From Mucilaginibacter phenanthrenivorans (GTDB lineage Bacteria; Bacteroidota; Bacteroidia; Sphingobacteriales; Sphingobacteriaceae): 64,000 bases of DNA. The notes below the pieces were generated by a model. That model saw nothing but the letters and a program-made list of their open reading frames with translations. It ran no database searches and had not been told where the DNA came from. Numbering within the stretch: the first letter of the stretch is position 1; every line of letters starts with the position of its first letter. The position numbers and the translations under genes were made by a program. The DNA lies in the NCBI RefSeq assembly GCF_024721155.1, contig NZ_JAHVAP010000008.1:1-64000 (forward strand), in the 5' to 3' direction. Below are positions 61,039 through 64,000 of the stretch, piece by piece.

Positions 61039-62967
61039 ATGAATAACACTTTTCGACTGGCTGAATACAAGGCGCTTTTATATAGATTATTGCTTGGGTA
61101 CTTATTCTACTTCATCAGCAGGGTATTATTCTTTGCATTTAACACCAATCTTTTCGCTGTTGATGACCTTTCGACTTTATTAAAGTTATGCTATTATGGG
61201 CTTGCATTCGATACAACTGCATTGTTGTATGTCAATAGCCTTTTTATAATCCTGAGTATTCTCCCGCTGTGGATTAATACGCAGGCCAGGTATCAAAAGG
61301 GGCTTGGTATTCTATACCTTGTTACCAACCTGTTCTTCTACGCCACCAATTTTATCGACATAATTTATTACCGATTCAGCCAGGTACGTTCTACTAAGGC
61401 TACGCTCGACCTGCTTTCTGATGAGAGTAATAAAAAGGCGTTATTCGAGCACTTTACCTGGGCCTATTGGTATGTAATTATCATTTATATACTTTGTTGC
61501 ATAGCATGGGCGTGGTTGTACTACCGCGTAAAAGTTAAGCCCACGCCCATGGTAAAACCGAAGACGTATTTTATATCATCAGTAGTTGCAGTCTTACTGA
61601 TCATGACGCTGGTTGTAGGTGGTATAAGGGGCGACTTTAAGCACAGCACCAGGCCAATCAATATGGTTGATGCTTATAAGCATGTTACCATCCCCAACCA
61701 GGGCGATATTATCCTCAACACGCCATTTGCAATATTCAGAACACTAAGCAGCAATAGCTTTAAAATTGAACACTGGACGAATGAGGCTTACATCAATGCG
61801 AACCTCAAACCCATAAAGCAGTACAATAGCAATCCCGCTGTTAAACCAAACATTGTGATTATTATTTGTGAGAGTATGGCTCGTGAGTTTTGGGGTAGTA
61901 TGAACCGGAACACTAATATTCCCAACTTTAAATCTTATACGCCATTTTTGGATTCATTGTCAGACAGCAGCTTAATTTTTACCAATGCCTATGCAAATGG
62001 GCGGCAGTCCATTCATGCTGTGTCGTCTGTATTGGCTGGGATCCCGTCGTTTCAAACAGCGTTTACGTCGTCGCCATATGCAAAGCAGAAAATTCAGTCG
62101 CTGGTATCCATCTGTAATAGCATGGGCTATGAGACATCGTTTTTTCATGGTGCAGCTAATGGCTCGATGGGCTTTGAGGGCTTTGGCAGTATTTTGGGGA
62201 TGAAGAATTACTACGGAAGGACGGAATACAATAACGAAAAAGATTTTGACGGAATCTGGGGGATTTGGGATGAGCCTTTCTTTCAATTCGTAGGTAAAAC
62301 GCTTGGCACACAAAAGCAGCCTTTTATGGCTACACTATTTACCTTGTCATCACACGATCCATTCCAGATCCCCGAAAAATATAAACCGCGTTTTAAAGGC
62401 GGACCTTTGGCCATTGACAAATGTGTTCAATATTCAGATAATGCCCTGCGTCAATTTTTTAACTACGCCAAAACGCAGCCATGGTATAACAACACCATAT
62501 TTGTGATCACGGCGGATCATACCAATCAAACGTATTATCCTGAATACAGCAAGCAGGTTAACCGCTTTGCTGTGCCGATATTGTTTTATAGCGCAAACAA
62601 GGCATACGCATTAAAGGGAGTAAGAACTGATTTTGCCCAACAGATGGACATTTACCCATCGCTGGTTAGCCTAATCGGGTACAATAAGCCATTCAGATCG
62701 TGGGGGAGGAGCCTGGTGGCCAATTTGCCAACAGAGCCACCAAGAGTTATCAATTCAACCGGTAATATTTATCAATACATGGAGGGAAATTATATTTACC
62801 TGTTTGATGGGAAAAAGATTACCGGGATATTCGCCGCCAACGATAAGGGACTTGAAAAAAACTTAGCCGATGCACCGCATACTGCTGAAATGGATAAGGG
62901 CTTATTGAATTGTAAAGCGTTTATCCAGGACTATTCGGATAGGATAGTGAATAAGAAGTTGAATTAA
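61039..62967 (+). CDS. LtaS/OpgB-type sulfatase-fold phosphotransferase
   Basis: The 642-aa membrane protein (ATG 61039; a TTG at 61030 is less likely) has about five N-terminal membrane helices (within 10-200), then a periplasmic alkaline-phosphatase-fold domain. Metal site E278 is in IIICESMAREFW. The nucleophile position is Ser (S324, GRQSIHAV) where Gram-positive LtaS has Thr. The later HDPFQIP and TADHTNQTYY segments supply metal His/Asp. As Gram-negatives lack lipoteichoic acid, it may transfer phosphoglycerol or phosphoethanolamine to a glycan or lipid (inference). Confidence 0.88.
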   Translation: MNNTFRLAEYKALLYRLLLGYLFYFISRVLFFAFNTNLFAVDDLSTLLKLCYYGLAFDTTALLYVNSLFIILSILPLWINTQARYQKGLGILYLVTNLFFYATNFIDIIYYRFSQVRSTKATLDLLSDESNKKALFEHFTWAYWYVIIIYILCCIAWAWLYYRVKVKPTPMVKPKTYFISSVVAVLLIMTLVVGGIRGDFKHSTRPINMVDAYKHVTIPNQGDIILNTPFAIFRTLSSNSFKIEHWTNEAYINANLKPIKQYNSNPAVKPNIVIIICESMAREFWGSMNRNTNIPNFKSYTPFLDSLSDSSLIFTNAYANGRQSIHAVSSVLAGIPSFQTAFTSSPYAKQKIQSLVSICNSMGYETSFFHGAANGSMGFEGFGSILGMKNYYGRTEYNNEKDFDGIWGIWDEPFFQFVGKTLGTQKQPFMATLFTLSSHDPFQIPEKYKPRFKGGPLAIDKCVQYSDNALRQFFNYAKTQPWYNNTIFVITADHTNQTYYPEYSKQVNRFAVPILFYSANKAYALKGVRTDFAQQMDIYPSLVSLIGYNKPFRSWGRSLVANLPTEPPRVINSTGNIYQYMEGNYIYLFDGKKITGIFAANDKGLEKNLADAPHTAEMDKGLLNCKAFIQDYSDRIVNKKLN

Positions 62968-62988
62968 TAGGCATCACTAATCAGGCCG

Positions 62989-63999
62989 TTATTCCAATCT
63001 CTTTACCGCAAGTTCCTTGCTGTACCTGTCGTTTAATTCCGGCCCGGGGTGGACCAAAATAAAGATCCCTGTTCCCTTTTCAACTGCAAGCGGATTTTTT
63101 ACTTCCCCAACTTTACGATAACTTTCCAGGTGTGACGCGAATGTTTTGATGTTACCGCCGCCCTGGTCGTCAACGTAAATTATGTATTGTGCATTCAGGC
63201 TATCAGGAGCCCAAAGGGTAAAGCTGCTATTCAGGGAAATTACGTCGGGCAGGTTATACAGTTTGCCGAAATGATGCAGCGCACCGGCCTCGCCGTAATT
63301 ATCGGCGTAGATCTGGGTGTGTTTTTGTTGCTCCGGCGTAAGGCTTTTCCACGCCTGCGCTACGCTAGCGGTCATTTCATCCCAGCCAAACATGTCGGCA
63401 TAATCCTGTGTGGTGGCATGTTGCTTATGATCCTCCCAGGTGGTTGCAAAATCTAAAAACGGAATATGGTTACGATCATAAGTAAACACCGCCAGGGTTT
63501 TATTTAAGGGTAATATGGGTAGCACCAGCGGGAAGAAGATCAAATTTGGAATAGTGAACAAAATCAGCACAAAACCGCGCAACGCGTAACCGGTTGTTTT
63601 TAGCCATCGCTCAAACCCAAATCCACCAGCGGCAAATAACATTGGGTATGCGCCAAACAGGTAGTAGGCCTTGCCATTCATTACCAGCAAAAAGGTAAAT
63701 ATCAACACAAATGCAATTGCCAGGAATTGAAATTTATGCAGCCTGAATGAGAACAGTAGAAAAACAAAACCGGTTAACCAAACAAATAACGCTATGCCAT
63801 TCACCAATAATTGTTGTTTAATAAAATCTGATGGCTTGATAAAATCCAACTGCTGCTCCCTTAGATTTTTCATATGGGTAATCACCGGCAAATGATGTTG
63901 AAGCTGCCATATAAGGTTTGGCAGGAAAATAAGCAGGGCCAGCAATGCAGCGCCGATGATGTGCTTATTCAAAAGTAACTTACGGTTTTTACTAAACAC
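62989..63999 (-). CDS. Glycosyltransferase family 39-like membrane protein (5' end outside window)
   Basis: Only the C-terminal 336 residues lie in the window; the first codon here is an internal GTG, so the gene continues past 64000. The segment has four to five hydrophobic helices (about 15-35, 65-85, 92-110, 115-130, 145-165). A soluble periplasmic C-terminal domain of about 170 residues follows. This pattern is typical of the GT39/ArnT-type (PMT-like) lipid-linked sugar transferases of Bacteroidota. The catalytic N-terminus with its acidic motif is not visible, so activity cannot be judged. It converges on the LtaS-like gene 21 bp away. Confidence 0.75.
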   Translation of the reverse strand: MFSKNRKLLLNKHIIGAALLALLIFLPNLIWQLQHHLPVITHMKNLREQQLDFIKPSDFIKQQLLVNGIALFVWLTGFVFLLFSFRLHKFQFLAIAFVLIFTFLLVMNGKAYYLFGAYPMLFAAGGFGFERWLKTTGYALRGFVLILFTIPNLIFFPLVLPILPLNKTLAVFTYDRNHIPFLDFATTWEDHKQHATTQDYADMFGWDEMTASVAQAWKSLTPEQQKHTQIYADNYGEAGALHHFGKLYNLPDVISLNSSFTLWAPDSLNAQYIIYVDDQGGGNIKTFASHLESYRKVGEVKNPLAVEKGTGIFILVHPGPELNDRYSKELAVKRLE

Positions 64000-64000
64000 C

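Noticed and set aside
1..64000. CRISPR array in the word-repeat regions
   Set aside because: The repeats are inverted, degenerate and of variable spacing, with no unique equal-length spacers and no cas genes.
1..64000. tRNA or rRNA genes
   Set aside because: No T-loop-type GGTTCGAATCC or its complement, and no rRNA-like stretch, was seen on either strand by eye. Some could be missed without a covariance search.

Overview
The window looks like chromosomal DNA of a Bacteroidota bacterium, most likely family Sphingobacteriaceae (Mucilaginibacter/Pedobacter-like). This is inferred from gene content and style, not from a marker gene. Two SusC/SusD outer-membrane uptake loci are present, several genes have Bacteroidota-type TAnnTTTG promoters, signal peptides often end in Ala-Gln, clear Shine-Dalgarno sequences are scarce, and the gene families (GIN-domain/DUF2807, DUF2795, DUF6515-like, TolB-amidohydrolase fusions) are typical of that group. 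I saw no tRNA, rRNA, CRISPR array, insertion sequence or prophage gene.

Layout. 1-10.8 kb is mostly housekeeping: an exonuclease/GIY-YIG repair nuclease, pyrG-yidC, kdsB (lipid A/KDO), a deoxynucleoside kinase, trpS, and divergently a tandem pair of PlsC-type acyltransferases running into gatC. 10.9-24.5 kb holds an ABC ATPase, several secreted unknowns, a GH19 chitinase-like protein, a cobalamin adenosyltransferase, a DUF2795 protein, a 49-aa membrane peptide, ispD, queA, an ABC permease, a 1107-aa hybrid sensor kinase and citrate synthase. 24.7-31.9 kb is a SusC-SusD-SusE locus divergent from a secreted esterase with a glycogen-binding-like N-terminus; a 24-bp perfect palindrome lies in front of the esterase. 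32.0-37.3 kb holds a giant TolB/amidohydrolase and recQ. 37.7-44.4 kb is a cluster of four secreted GIN-domain proteins interleaved with a DUF6515-like envelope protein, a YciF/DUF892 ferritin-like protein and an FGGY kinase. 44.5-51.4 kb: secreted VOC protein, membrane diheme cytochrome c, tig-clpP-clpX, AMP nucleosidase. 51.4-57.2 kb is a second SusC-SusD locus whose third gene is a Ca2+-dependent PI-specific phospholipase C. 57.6-64 kb: a CBS-domain cystathionine/cysteine synthase, a TPR protein, a secreted unknown, an LtaS/sulfatase-type phosphotransferase, and the C-terminal part of a GT39-like glycosyltransferase cut by the window edge.

Two patterns stand out. First, all four GIN-domain genes are preceded by the same bipartite motif, TGTAACG-N15/16-CGTC. 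This looks like an ECF sigma-factor promoter and suggests a co-regulated envelope regulon. Second, many gene borders carry long imperfect inverted repeats whose arms are built from short degenerate words (GTTCATGGTTCATAG, GTCCGAAAGTC, TTGGGTTGAG, TTTCGGA, AAAGTTGT). The arms start at, or contain, the stop codons of the flanking genes, so the last residues of several proteins are encoded by the repeat.
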